Source of the DNA: Flavobacterium psychrophilum
Lineage (GTDB): Bacteria > Bacteroidota > Bacteroidia > Flavobacteriales > Flavobacteriaceae
Assembly (NCBI GenBank): GCA_945897545.1
Contig: CAMDGJ010000015.1
Coordinates: 1-22,469, forward strand
Direction: 5' to 3'
DNA: 22,469 nt
The notes below the pieces were generated by a model. That model ran no database searches. It was not told the DNA's origin and saw nothing but the letters and a program-made list of their open reading frames with translations. Positions 1 to 9,052 of this stretch are shown here, in pieces (positions within the stretch are counted from its first letter, which is position 1; the number at the start of each line of letters is the position of its first letter). The translations under genes and the position numbers were made by a program.

Positions 1-3000
1 TCCATTTGTATGAAACCGCTCCAACGGCTGTAGCTGTTAGCTTGAATGGCGTGCTAGTTCCTGCATATAATCCCAACGCAGTAACTGCTGTAGTTGGAAC
101 AACAGCATTGTCATTAGTAAGCACTAAGGCTGATGGTGTAGCTGGTAAAGCATTTACTATCACATTTATTTGAACTTTTGCACTTATAGCACTACCAGCT
201 AAAGTTTCAGTCAACCAGTACGCTTTTGGAGTTGTACTTGTTGGTATAACAGCATCTGTTGTTCCTGATAATACTATAGGAGTAACTCCTGTTGCAGTAG
301 CATATACTTTCACACCCACACTGCCATTGCTAGCAGTAGCGGCAGCAAGAAGATTAGAAATTTTTGCGCCAGCACATAAATTGTATGTTGTACCAGCTGC
401 TGGAAGTAAAGTGGCGGCTGTTACCGTTACAGTTGACGTATCGCTTCCTGTACAAGGAGCGGTAGCGTTTACTGTATATGTATATAAACCTACATAACCT
501 GAAACAGGACGAGACCAAGATCCACCAGTATCTTCACCTGTTAAGGCTGCAAATAAAGCTTCATCAGAAGGGGAACTAGTTAAACTTAGTGTTCCGCTTG
601 TTCCTGCATTAGGCTGTGCTTGTTCTGTTACTGTTACAGTAGCTGTATTGTCAACTGTACAAGGTGAAGTTGCTTTTTGTGTGTATGTATACGTTCCTGC
701 TCCGCCTGTTGTAGCTGACCAAGTTCCTCCTGTGGCTTTTGTTCCTGTTAACGCTGCATATAATGCGAATGCGTCTACGCTTGAACCTGCACAGATTACT
801 ATAGTTCCATTTAATCCTACACTTGCTGGTGCTGGCGTAACGGTCAAGTTCAATGTAGCCGTATTACAACCTACTGTATAAGTAAGTCCTGTTTGAGCTG
901 TAGTATACGCTACTCCATTTGCTGGCCAGGTATAAGAACCTCCCGCGCAGATAGAATCAGTAACACTTCCATTAGTGGTTAGATCGTTTACCGTTACTGT
1001 TGTAGCTGCTGAAGTTGTGCTTCCGCCTGTACCTGTTACGGTAACGGTATAACTTCCTGATGCTGTAGCAATAATACTTGAAGTAGTTGCTCCTCCAGGT
1101 GACCATAAATAAGTCAATCCTGTTCCAGTATTGGCTGATAAGGTTACACTTCCGCCAGAACAGAAGGTGATTGCTCCTGAAGCCGTAATCGTGGCTGATG
1201 GAGCCCCGTTCTGATAGGCGCCTCTATTAGGTAAGGTTGTAGCCGAAACACTATTGCCATAAAAGTCAAGCCCTCCGTTTGATGCTATTAGTTTACCGCT
1301 AAAAATTGCAGGTGAATTTACCTGTAATTTATATCCATCAAGCAAGGAATTAATTCCTATAGTTCCCAATCCTGGACTTACAAATAAAGGATCCGAGGTT
1401 AGGTTGCTAGAGTCTGAAGAGGGTTCGTTTGATGCATGTGTACCATAAAATACATTGTTTAAGATACTTCTGGCTTGACCTGTTGTTCCTAAAGCATAGG
1501 TTCCATTTCCTGCATTATAAATAATGTTATTATGAAAATTATAGGTATGGTTATTCCCCGAATTTTCATGAATGATGTTTGGAGACAATCCTTCTTTTAT
1601 ATAAAAAACATTGTTATGAATTTCATTACCTGCAGAGGCATAATTCAGAAAAACAATATCACCTAAATCATTTTGACTGATATTGTATCTTAACGTACAT
1701 CCTAGGTCTTCGGGATCTGCAACACCAGTGGTATTATTAGTAGCTGAACGAGTGTTGCAACCCCAATAAAGACCTTGAGAATTATCATGACTGTAACTGT
1801 ATTGAAAAATAACCCCTACACTGCCAAAATCAGGATCATACATACTGCCGTCTATTGTTCCTGGATCAACTTGTTGAGTTGTTGCTCTATTAGTATAGCC
1901 CTCGTTGTATTGAAAAACAGTTCCTTTAGCTCTTGCTGTAAACATAGTGTTTCCAGTAGTTCCCAAAGCAGTTTCATAACAAACATTGTGCTCTATCAAA
2001 CCCGTTTCATCGGTACATCGAATAATCATGGCATTCTTACCAATATGGTGAATGGTATTGTTGCTAACTTTTACGTTCGAAAATTTTCTAGCATTCCAGG
2101 AGGCAAGTTCATTTCCACCAGGATAGAATACGTCATCCTCATTATCAAAAGCCAATCCAATATTTTCAGAATAACTTACGGTACAACCATCAATTAATAC
2201 ATCGTTGAATCTGGAATTACTAGTTGAAATTTCGTCAAGAACGGTAAAGTAAATACCTCCTGTTCGTTTTGGAATGGCACCATTTACTGTTGTTGAACCA
2301 TTTCCTAACTGTCCCTTGATATGGTGTATGTCTAGATTTTTCAAATAGATGTGATTGGCAACCGAAGCAGTTCCTGACCCTTTATTTTTAAGGGCAACCA
2401 TTACTCCACGTCTGTCCGCTCCTAATGGATTCCCGGTGCGCGTTGCATCTGAAATTCCAACAAAAAAGATACTGTCAGGATTAGTTGTCGATTCGGTTGT
2501 AACAGGATAATTCGTGATTTCTAAATTGTTTATTTCAATATATTGCTGATTGTACAAATAAACAACACCTTGATTTGCTGTTGCAAGTCCATTACCATTC
2601 AAGATTGGCTTGGCCCCTGTACCGTATTTATTTACAATAATTGGAAGTGCTGAAGTACCTGAGCCATTAAATTTCAATTGTTGTCCATTCCATACACTAC
2701 CGCCTTTTAAATTAATAGAAGAACCAGCAGGAAAAAGTAAGCCATTTACTTTGGATATGTTTTTCCAAGGTGTTGCTATAGATGTTCCATTATTGGCATC
2801 TAGACCATCAACTGAATCAATGTAATACGAATTTGCCGCAGGGGTAGTATAACTCTCCCCAATTGCAAATTCACCAAAACCTAAAATCCCCGTTGCCGTA
2901 GCTGAAGTTAGAGTTGGTGTAGCTGAAGTTGCTAATTGTGACCAAGTATAATCTTCAAATTTATTTACTTTATAATTTGCAGGGGTTGTAGCACTGTCAT

Positions 3001-6000
3001 TATCTGTACTTGCATAAGCAAAAACAGCATTGTAACTTGTAAAGCCCGTTAAACTGTCATCCGTTAGTGTCCATGTTCTATTCACACTCGTAGTACTCAC
3101 AAATTGAGAATGATCACCTGAAGATGTACTGGCTGTAAGACCCCCATCAACGGAACTGGCACCCGTGAAATCTAATGCTAACGGTGCATAATTAGTGGCA
3201 TCTCCAATAGCATAAGTATAATCTAGATCAGCACCTGAAGTCGTTAGTTTTTTCAAATTACCTATTACCCATCCTGTTCCTGCACCTGTAACACTTCCTG
3301 ACGCTCCAATAATTACTGTTGCCGCCCCTGAATTAGAAGGAATTGAAGCATAAGTGGTAATCAAAGTTATTGGATCGGTAGTAGTCGTTGAAGAGGTTGT
3401 TGTAGGTACGGCAATTAATTTACCGGAAACAAAATTCAATACCCCATTTACAGTAATATCAGTATCCGGAATGTAATCTGAAACATAGCCTAAACTATTA
3501 TTAGCTTGCACGGCTCCAGGAAGGTAAACCCCCAAAAGGTTGTTTATCGTCAAGTTATTGATCCCTGTGGTCTTTGAGATTTCAGAACCAAAGGACGATC
3601 CCATATTGATTCCGTTTTTACCATCATTTTTGGTGAAGTTGTAATTCACCCCTGAACCAAAAGTTCGTGTACCTGTAGATCTTATACTTCCTATATTTGT
3701 AGCCGAAGAAATACCCTTACTACTGGTAATTACCAAAGTGGCCCCAGTATTAGCAGTAAACTTACCAGAACCCGTAATATTAAAAGTTGTAGTAGTTCCA
3801 TCTCCAAATAATAGTTTCCCACCGTTAGTCACAATTAATTCCCCCGTAGCATTTATTGCTTTATCACTTGCCAGAGTTACCCCTGATGCATTAGAGATAT
3901 ATACTATTCCAGAGGTTGAAGGCAAAGAAGCAGTAGTTTGAGCAACCGTACCATCATAATAATATATTGCCGATACACTCAACGATTTTGTTGTAGTGGT
4001 AATGGCTGTGGCTAAAGAGATGTTATTCCCTAATTTCAAAGTAGCACCAGAATTCAAATCAAAAGTACCCACACCAGAAACTGTATTCCCTGCTAAATTA
4101 ATAGTCCCGTCAACTGTCATCGTTTTGGAGGATTCAACAGTAACTCCGGCGGTTAAAGTAACTTCATGACCCGAAACAATTGTTATGTTACTAGCACTTG
4201 TTGGTGCTGTGTTAGCATTTAACCATTGCGTAGTGTCGTTATATTCCCAAGTAGATGCACTTGAAAAGTCACCACTCGCTTTGGATCTATAATCGGCAAC
4301 TGTTTCGTCGGCTGTCGTAGTTAAAGAAACCACAGTTGATTTTGCCGATGTAGAATTAGTGGAATTGGATCGTACATCATAATAGTAAGTAGTATTCATT
4401 GCCAAATCAGAAACCGCATAAGAAGTTCCTGAAGACACTGTTTTAGGATTATAACCAGATACATAAGTCTCTTTTCCTCCTGAAATAATAACATTATCAA
4501 TACGTGATGAACCTCCAGAAGCAATAGTATTTCCGGGAGAAGTAATTTGATCTGCCCTCAAATTTGAGGTGGTTACCCAGTGAAGATAAACCGCAGTTTG
4601 GTTATCACAAGCAGCCGGTAATGCTAAATTATCAACTACTGAATAATTATTTCCGTCTAACACTATTGCACCTCCAAAAACATCCGTAAATGCCCCTGTA
4701 TTACCAACCCTATATTGTAATTTAAAGTCTCGTGGTCCGGACGCGGAAGAATACTGAGCGGAAGAAACTTTAATACCACTATAACCCATTGTGTTTAATG
4801 AAACTTCCCAGTATTTACCAGTAGTTCCCCATGTTGTTGTAGTTACCGCGAAAGTGGTAACTCCCGTAGCTGAAGCTGCCGTACCCGAAGATAAAGCTAT
4901 AGCATTAGTTGTGTTATTAGTAGAGGTAATATCTGCAGTAAGCGTAGTACCACTTAAAGGAAAAGTCCATCCCACAATATTTTCCGATGGCGCACTATAA
5001 ACATTCAATAGATAATTAGTGGCGCCTGCAACGGCATTCCAATTAGCCGTGAATCCTGTGGCGGCAACCGCTGCAGCAGTCGATGCAGTTGGCGAGTCTA
5101 AATTTGCAGTGATGAAACTACTTTGTGACGAAGAATATACCGTTCCCGTAACATCTGTTGCATATACTTTATAAAAGTATGTTGTATTTGGGGACAACCC
5201 TGAAATATTCGATGTAAAAGTAGCTCCTCCCGAACCCGCTACTTGGGTACCCGTTCCATTAAAAAAACCTGTACTCGTACTGTATTCGATTCCATAAGCT
5301 GAAACCGCAGAACAACCTGCAGTATAAGACCCTGCGAGTGCTGCTGTGGTAATTCCTAGAGTTGCCGAACCGGTTCCTACAGCAACCGCTGTATTTACTC
5401 CAGCCGCAGTTGTGGCAACTGATATACTTGAAGCACCGCCTCCACCTACAGCAATAGGCACGTTAGTTTGAAGTGCTGTCGGGTTGAACTGCACATAAAC
5501 GACTTGTGAATAAGCACCGCCAGACTGCGGCAATGACAACGAGCTAGCATAAGTATCTATATTATCTTTAGCGAAAGTATATCCAGCCGCTGGACCTACC
5601 GTAATGTTGTCCGTTGACAGATTAGCCCCTGTGATGGTAAATGTATTTGCCGATGAACCGCTATTAATACATAGACTCCCAAAACTGGCTAATGCACTGT
5701 TGGTCAACAAAGGAACTGCTGTTATCTCTCCGAACGCAAAATCCCCAAAACCGGTAATACCTGTCACCTCAGTTGTGGTACTAGTTTTTGCGCCAACGGT
5801 GGCATTCGACCAACTCGATGAAGCGTATTTTTGAGCTGTAAAGCTACTGGTGTTTGCACCACCTACAACATCTCCGGCATCAAAAGTAAAAGTTGCGTCA
5901 GTTGTTGAAAATACCAAGCCTGAACTTGATAAGGTATAATAGCGATCCAACCTTTTGGTTGAACTAATCAATGAACTTCCGAATTGCGGATGTGCTCCTG

Positions 6001-8452
6001 CAGTTTGAGAAACACCAGCCGTTACTGTTCCCGCATTTGTAATAGCGCCAACACCAAAAACCAAAGAAACCGGTCTATAATACAACGATCCACCTATTTC
6101 ATAAGAAACTGAAGTGGTACTGGTGGTCAAGTTCTTTGTAAAATTACCTACCACATAGCCACTCGTTCTGGCGACAGAACCGGATACCCCAAGAACTACA
6201 GAGTTAACTCCAGTAGTAATATTTCCTGAGTTAAAAGTAAGTACGCCATTCACATTAAGGTTATTGCTAATCGTTAATCCTAGAACATTATTTAGGGTTA
6301 AATTGGTAAAAGCACAGGTTCCTGTATTAGCAAAAATCTGGGCTGTTGCGCCATTAAATGTGTATGTTCCTGTCCCAGATGTTAAAGTACCCGCATTGCT
6401 GATAGCTCCTCCAACATTTACCGTTGGATTATTGGTAGCACCATTAAATGTCGCAACTGTGTTTATCGTAAGATCTTTACTTACAGACAAGGTCCCCGCA
6501 TCAATTGTTTTAGAACCTCCTATGATGATTAAGTTGGTATAACTAATCGATGTTGGAATAGTTTGAGCAGAAGAACCAAAAAACTCAATGGTACTTCCAG
6601 CACCGTTTGCAGTTAATGTTCCGCCTGCCGTAATTATGATTGGAGTTAAAAGGTGATTGTCTAATGATAATTTATAACCCGCTAAGTCCAGACTTCCAGT
6701 TGCACCGATAGTAAAAGTTCTACCCGTTGCGTTAGCGGTATAATAACTGAAATTAGCCCCTAAAGAATAGGTTCCATTTATTGTCAGGTGTGATTTAGAA
6801 AAATTATTTCCAGAAGCAGTATTGGTTATATTTTTTCCAGATCCCGTTAACGTTATAGTATTGGTATTACTACCACCGACAAAAGTTATTCCTCCTGAAC
6901 CACTAGATACAAGATTACCCCCAACAGAAATATTACGTGTTGCTGCGTTATCAAATTTATAAAAAGCCCCACCGGTAACCGTTAAATTCCCAGTTAACAC
7001 TACCGCAAGTCCCGTTTGAGTTACCACGGTTGTAGCACCACTAACGGTTATATTACCATAAGTTCCACTAGGAATCTGTACTACTGCTCCTGAGGGTATT
7101 TCTACCGTAGAAGTGGCATTCAAAATGCCAAATGTTGGCGCTACACCACCTGCAATACTTAGGGTTGCGCCAGCGTTGACATCAACAGTCCCCGTAACAG
7201 GAAAACCCGAAGCGATGGTAAAAGTAGCAGCGTTTGGACCGTTACCTACCACAATTTTAGAATTTGTTCCCAAAGTCAAACTAGTGGTCGTAGTACCACT
7301 ATTAGTAATATTAAAAGTAGTTCCATCCGCTAATAAGCTTGTTGGATTCGTTCCTGTTCCGTCAGCATTAGGAAACCAGTTCGCTAATGATGCAACATCG
7401 GTTCCTGAACCAGGAACAAAATAATAAGTCGTGCTTTCGTTAGAAATAGCAGCAGTAGCTGCCGAAAGATTTAATTCGTTAGAATAATTAAAAGCTTTAT
7501 CTACCGCATATACTTTATAATAGTAAGTCGTGTTATTAGTAAGTCCAGAATTCGTAAATGAAGTTGATGTTCCTATATATACAACCGTTCCTCCCGTGGC
7601 AATAGTGTTCCCAACGGCATATATTCCATTCGGATTTGGATCACTAGAAGCACTAGGACTAGAAGCATAACGCACCACTACATAACCTCCTCCGTCTACA
7701 CCACCGGTTGCAGCTCCCCAGTTTACCGTTAAACTTCCCGCTACCGCATTAGAAATGCCCGTTGAAGCAACAGGGTCAGATGGAGCAATTATATCTGGAG
7801 TTGATCCAGCATAAACCACAAAATCATCAAAGTCTAAAATGGACACGCCAGTAGCAGTACCATAATTACTAATTATACCTAAACCATAAAGAGCAGTACC
7901 AGAAGCAACAGTTGATGTTCCAGTAAATTTTTGCCAAGCCCCAGCAGAAGGTTGGGTCACCGCTTGACCGGTTGCGTATCCAGGACCAGCAGTTCCGTCT
8001 AACGAAGCTCCGCCTCTAGTAAAAGCATCTGTTTTTGTATTGCTCGTATTTGCTCTAAAATAATACTGAACCTGATAGGCTCCTGTTACAAGCGCTCCAG
8101 AAGCAGTTGCAGGCGAGGTAGTCCTTTTGTGACCACCTGTCCCTGTTTGCGTATTACTTGTGCTAATGGTCATGTACTTGCTTCCTGACCTTCCGCCGGA
8201 CGCACTAAAAAAACTAACCGCACTAGTAATAGTACTTGCAGTTGTCCAAACCGATCCTGAAGAAAGACCAGTCGCAAATGAACCTCCGTTGGTCAACCCA
8301 CCCGTTGTTTGATTTTCAAAGCCCCCATCCATGGTTGGAAACGAACCGATCAATTGTTGTTGACCCCATCCTAGGTTTGAGAACAGCAACAACACAATCA
8401 AAAGAGCGCCTAGCACCTTGAAATCGTTGATTTTTTGTAATAGTTTTTTCAT
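1..8452 (-). CDS. Giant modular secreted surface protein with internal parallel beta-helix domain (C-terminus beyond window)
   Basis: One frame is open from the ATG at 8452 to the left edge, giving 2817 codons with no stop; the end of the gene is not in the window. I checked the frame at several Trp codons (near 7719, 5040, 2691, 927 and 3). Residues 1-30 form a signal peptide (Lys-rich start, LLIVLLLF core, ending near GWGQ). About residues 220-335 are fibronectin-III-like (TYYYKVYAVD). Long Ser/Thr/Gly/Asn-rich beta repeats follow and end in GFGDFAFGE near residue 906. Further fibronectin-III-like units lie at about 1015-1395 (ANWNAVAGATNYLLNV), then another repeat region ending in GFGEFAIGE near 1864. 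Residues 1876-2416 are a right-handed beta-helix domain nearly identical in layout to the neighbouring 662-residue protein. Ig/PKD-like repeats (SGSYTVTVTGTGG) fill the rest. A T9SS sorting domain is expected beyond the edge. Role inferred: cell-surface or secreted glycan binding or cleavage. No catalytic residues could be assigned. Confidence 0.9.
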   Translation of the reverse strand, partial: MKKLLQKINDFKVLGALLIVLLLFSNLGWGQQQLIGSFPTMDGGFENQTTGGLTNGGSFATGLSSGSVWTTASTITSAVSFFSASGGRSGSKYMTISTSNTQTGTGGHKRTTSPATASGALVTGAYQVQYYFRANTSNTKTDAFTRGGASLDGTAGPGYATGQAVTQPSAGAWQKFTGTSTVASGTALYGLGIISNYGTATGVSILDFDDFVVYAGSTPDIIAPSDPVASTGISNAVAGSLTVNWGAATGGVDGGGYVVVRYASSPSASSDPNPNGIYAVGNTIATGGTVVYIGTSTSFTNSGLTNNTTYYYKVYAVDKAFNYSNELNLSAATAAISNESTTYYFVPGSGTDVASLANWFPNADGTGTNPTSLLADGTTFNITNSGTTTTSLTLGTNSKIVVGNGPNAATFTIASGFPVTGTVDVNAGATLSIAGGVAPTFGILNATSTVEIPSGAVVQIPSGTYGNITVSGATTVVTQTGLAVVLTGNLTVTGGAFYKFDNAATRNISVGGNLVSSGSGGITFVGGSNTNTITLTGSGKNITNTASGNNFSKSHLTINGTYSLGANFSYYTANATGRTFTIGATGSLDLAGYKLSLDNHLLTPIIITAGGTLTANGAGSTIEFFGSSAQTIPTSISYTNLIIIGGSKTIDAGTLSVSKDLTINTVATFNGATNNPTVNVGGAISNAGTLTSGTGTYTFNGATAQIFANTGTCAFTNLTLNNVLGLTISNNLNVNGVLTFNSGNITTGVNSVVLGVSGSVARTSGYVVGNFTKNLTTSTTSVSYEIGGSLYYRPVSLVFGVGAITNAGTVTAGVSQTAGAHPQFGSSLISSTKRLDRYYTLSSSGLVFSTTDATFTFDAGDVVGGANTSSFTAQKYASSSWSNATVGAKTSTTTEVTGITGFGDFAFGEITAVPLLTNSALASFGSLCINSGSSANTFTITGANLSTDNITVGPAAGYTFAKDNIDTYASSLSLPQSGGAYSQVVYVQFNPTALQTNVPIAVGGGGASSISVATTAAGVNTAVAVGTGSATLGITTAALAGSYTAGCSAVSAYGIEYSTSTGFFNGTGTQVAGSGGATFTSNISGLSPNTTYFYKVYATDVTGTVYSSSQSSFITANLDSPTASTAAAVAATGFTANWNAVAGATNYLLNVYSAPSENIVGWTFPLSGTTLTADITSTNNTTNAIALSSGTAASATGVTTFAVTTTTWGTTGKYWEVSLNTMGYSGIKVSSAQYSSASGPRDFKLQYRVGNTGAFTDVFGGAIVLDGNNYSVVDNLALPAACDNQTAVYLHWVTTSNLRADQITSPGNTIASGGSSRIDNVIISGGKETYVSGYNPKTVSSGTSYAVSDLAMNTTYYYDVRSNSTNSTSAKSTVVSLTTTADETVADYRSKASGDFSSASTWEYNDTTQWLNANTAPTSASNITIVSGHEVTLTAGVTVESSKTMTVDGTINLAGNTVSGVGTFDLNSGATLKLGNNISLATAITTTTKSLSVSAIYYYDGTVAQTTASLPSTSGIVYISNASGVTLASDKAINATGELIVTNGGKLLFGDGTTTTFNITGSGKFTANTGATLVITSSKGISSATNIGSIRSTGTRTFGSGVNYNFTKNDGKNGINMGSSFGSEISKTTGINNLTINNLLGVYLPGAVQANNSLGYVSDYIPDTDITVNGVLNFVSGKLIAVPTTTSSTTTTDPITLITTYASIPSNSGAATVIIGASGSVTGAGTGWVIGNLKKLTTSGADLDYTYAIGDATNYAPLALDFTGASSVDGGLTASTSSGDHSQFVSTTSVNRTWTLTDDSLTGFTSYNAVFAYASTDNDSATTPANYKVNKFEDYTWSQLATSATPTLTSATATGILGFGEFAIGESYTTPAANSYYIDSVDGLDANNGTSIATPWKNISKVNGLLFPAGSSINLKGGSVWNGQQLKFNGSGTSALPIIVNKYGTGAKPILNGNGLATANQGVVYLYNQQYIEINNLEITNYPVTTESTTNPDSIFFVGISDATRTGNPLGADRRGVMVALKNKGSGTASVANHIYLKNLDIHHIKGQLGNGSTTVNGAIPKRTGGIYFTVLDEISTSNSRFNDVLIDGCTVSYSENIGLAFDNEDDVFYPGGNELASWNARKFSNVKVSNNTIHHIGKNAMIIRCTDETGLIEHNVCYETALGTTGNTMFTARAKGTVFQYNEGYTNRATTQQVDPGTIDGSMYDPDFGSVGVIFQYSYSHDNSQGLYWGCNTRSATNNTTGVADPEDLGCTLRYNISQNDLGDIVFLNYASAGNEIHNNVFYIKEGLSPNIIHENSGNNHTYNFHNNIIYNAGNGTYALGTTGQARSILNNVFYGTHASNEPSSDSSNLTSDPLFVSPGLGTIGINSLLDGYKLQVNSPAIFSGKLIASNGGLDFYGNSVSATTLPNRGAYQNGAPSATITASGAITFCSGGSVTLSANTGTGLTYLWSPGGATTSSIIATASGSYTVTVTGTGGSTTSAATTVTVNDLTTNGSVTDSICAGGSYTWPANGVAYTTAQTGLTYTVGCNTATLNLTVTPAPASVGLNGTIVICAGSSVDAFALYAALTGTKATGGTWSATTGGAGTYTYTQKATSPCTVDNTATVTVTEQAQPNAGTSGTLSLTSSPSDEALFAALTGEDTGGSWSRPVSGYVGLYTYTVNATAPCTGSDTSTVTVTAATLLPAAGTTYNLCAGAKISNLLAAATASNGSVGVKVYATATGVTPIVLSGTTDAVIPTSTTPKAYWLTETLAGSAISAKVQINVIVNALPATPSALVLTNDNAVVPTTAVTALGLYAGTSTPFKLTATAVGAVSYKW
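1205..2827 (-). repeat. Beta-helix domain shared with the gene at 9332-10939
   Basis: This segment encodes residues 1876-2416 of the giant protein. It aligns collinearly with residues 35-570 of the 662-residue protein encoded at 9332-10939. The alignment runs from the shared start YYIDSV to the shared end PNRGAYQ, with only short gaps. Long stretches are identical, for example TGNTMFTARAKGTVFQYNEG and NAMIIRCTDETGLIE, and by eye roughly three quarters of positions match. The DNA is similar enough that even antisense open frames (1775-2197 and 9923-10237) give related translations. This indicates duplication with domain insertion or loss, not distant homology. Confidence 0.9.
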
Positions 8453-8504
8453 CTAATTTAAAATTAAAGGTTTGGGAAATAAAAAATAATTAGTTAGTCT
8501 AGCT

Positions 8505-8518
8505 CGTGTACGTAAACG
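8505..8518. promoter_or_regulatory. Candidate operator, leader-proximal copy (CGTGTACGTAAACG)
   Basis: The 14-bp sequence CGTGTACGTAAACG is a near-perfect palindrome centred on CG with one arm mismatch. It lies 53 bp from the giant gene's start codon and 32 bp (about three helical turns) from the matching copy at 8537-8550. A copy upstream of the paralogous gene lies exactly the same distance from its own ATG. CpG-centred even palindromes are typical of LacI-family operators, but the regulator family is a guess and no regulator gene is visible in the window. Confidence 0.45.
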
Positions 8519-8536
8519 CTTTTTGATTTAATAAAA

Positions 8537-8550
8537 CGTGTACGAACACG
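8537..8550. promoter_or_regulatory. Candidate operator at the predicted transcription start (CGTGTACGAACACG)
   Basis: CGTGTACGAACACG is a 14-bp CpG-centred palindrome with one mismatched pair. It begins 8 nt downstream of the predicted -7 box of the giant gene, where a bound repressor would block initiation. The same 14 bases, plus a few flanking bases, occur at 11094-11107 upstream of the paralogous 662-residue gene. In RNA it could also form a 5-bp stem (CGUGU/ACACG), so a leader-RNA role is possible. Confidence 0.5.
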
Positions 8551-8558
8551 AATGACTG

Positions 8559-8590
8559 CAAACATAAATAAAATATTTGTATTACAAAAA
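8559..8590 (-). promoter_or_regulatory. Predicted Bacteroidota-type promoter of the giant gene
   Basis: Read on the minus strand, TATGTTTG (8566-8559) fits the Bacteroidota -7 consensus TAnnTTTG exactly. TTTTTG (8590-8585) lies 18 bp upstream, where a -33 TTTG/TTG element is expected. Transcription would start near 8553 and leave a leader of about 100 nt containing both palindromes. Confidence 0.55.
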
Positions 8591-8740
8591 TAAAAATATT
8601 AGAAAACCATAAAAAAGTTGTTAACATTATAAATATCCCTCTAAATTAGGGGTGTAAAATTATTATATCAATATTAAAAATCAGAAAAAAAGATTCTATA
8701 ATTGTGGATTCTTCAGAGTGAGAAAATAAGAACTGTGTTT

Positions 8741-8850
8741 TGTCATTCCGACGAAGGAGGAATCTCATTAGTTGCTCAAGTAATATGATTTACTTTGTCC
8801 GTTAGCTTTGCTCGAGTCTCTAGCGTCCAAATGAGAAACAACCTCGATTC
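8741..8850. repeat. Probable dispersed intergenic repeat of Flavobacterium type
   Basis: The stretch begins TGTCATTCCGACGAAGGAGG, continues with AATCTC, and later contains GCTCGAGTCTCTAG and CAAATGAGAA. From memory, near-identical CATTCCGACGAAGGAGGAATCTC elements recur between genes in many Flavobacterium genomes, often ending in a complementary CGGAATGACA, which is not seen here. ATTCC and GGAAT can pair across a short loop. Only one copy is present in the window, so repetition cannot be shown from this sequence alone. The element's exact ends are uncertain. Confidence 0.4.
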
Positions 8851-8948
8851 AATCTAGTGAATATAAAATTTGTTTGGTTTTATAATAACGAACCGCATAA
8901 ATTAGTGTCATAAATGGAAATACGGCTTCGAGAAATTTGAACTATGGG

Positions 8949-8990
8949 AAAATAAAAAAGCTCCCGCGGTAATGTAATTACCACAGAAGC
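8949..8990 (-). terminator. Rho-independent terminator of the 662-residue beta-helix gene
   Basis: On the minus strand, positions 8990-8960 form a 14-bp stem (allowing four G-U pairs) with a three-base loop UAC. The stem starts GCUUCUGUGGUAAU and closes with ACCGCGGGAGC, followed directly by TTTTTTATTTT (8959-8949). It lies about 62 bp after the stop codon at 9053 and separates that gene from the giant one. Confidence 0.85.
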
Positions 8991-9052
8991 CCAACCAAAT
9001 TAATTATTAAGAAATTTTTAAATCCGTTTTATGCGGTTTTTATATAAAACCT

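Larger units (their letters stand above)
8453..9052. other. 600-bp intergenic region between the two beta-helix genes
   Basis: No protein-coding frame is convincing here. The right end carries the hairpin terminator of the 662-residue gene (8949-8990). A probable dispersed repeat lies at about 8741-8850. The left end holds a predicted promoter (8559-8590) and two related palindromes (8537-8550 and 8505-8518) for the giant gene. A short palindrome GGTTTTTATATAAAACC (9035-9051) sits just after the stop of the 662-residue gene; it has no T-run and no assigned role. The stretches at about 8600-8740 and 8850-8945 are AT-rich and show nothing I can name. Confidence 0.7.

Noticed and set aside
648..8421. 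Many plus-strand open frames of 60-140 codons
   Set aside because: All are antisense to the giant gene, which has an unbroken frame with recognisable domains; their Val/Pro/Ala-rich products are mirror images of its Gly/Thr/Asn-rich coding.
1..8452. CRISPR-like or tandem DNA repeats within the repetitive coding region
   Set aside because: The GTAGC/GTTCC-like recurrences follow Ser/Thr/Ala/Gly codons of a low-complexity protein; there is no constant repeat length or spacer pattern.
9035..9051. GGTTTTTATATAAAACC palindrome as a terminator
   Set aside because: It is a 6-bp A/T-rich stem with no T-run after it on the minus strand, and a much stronger terminator lies at 8949-8990.
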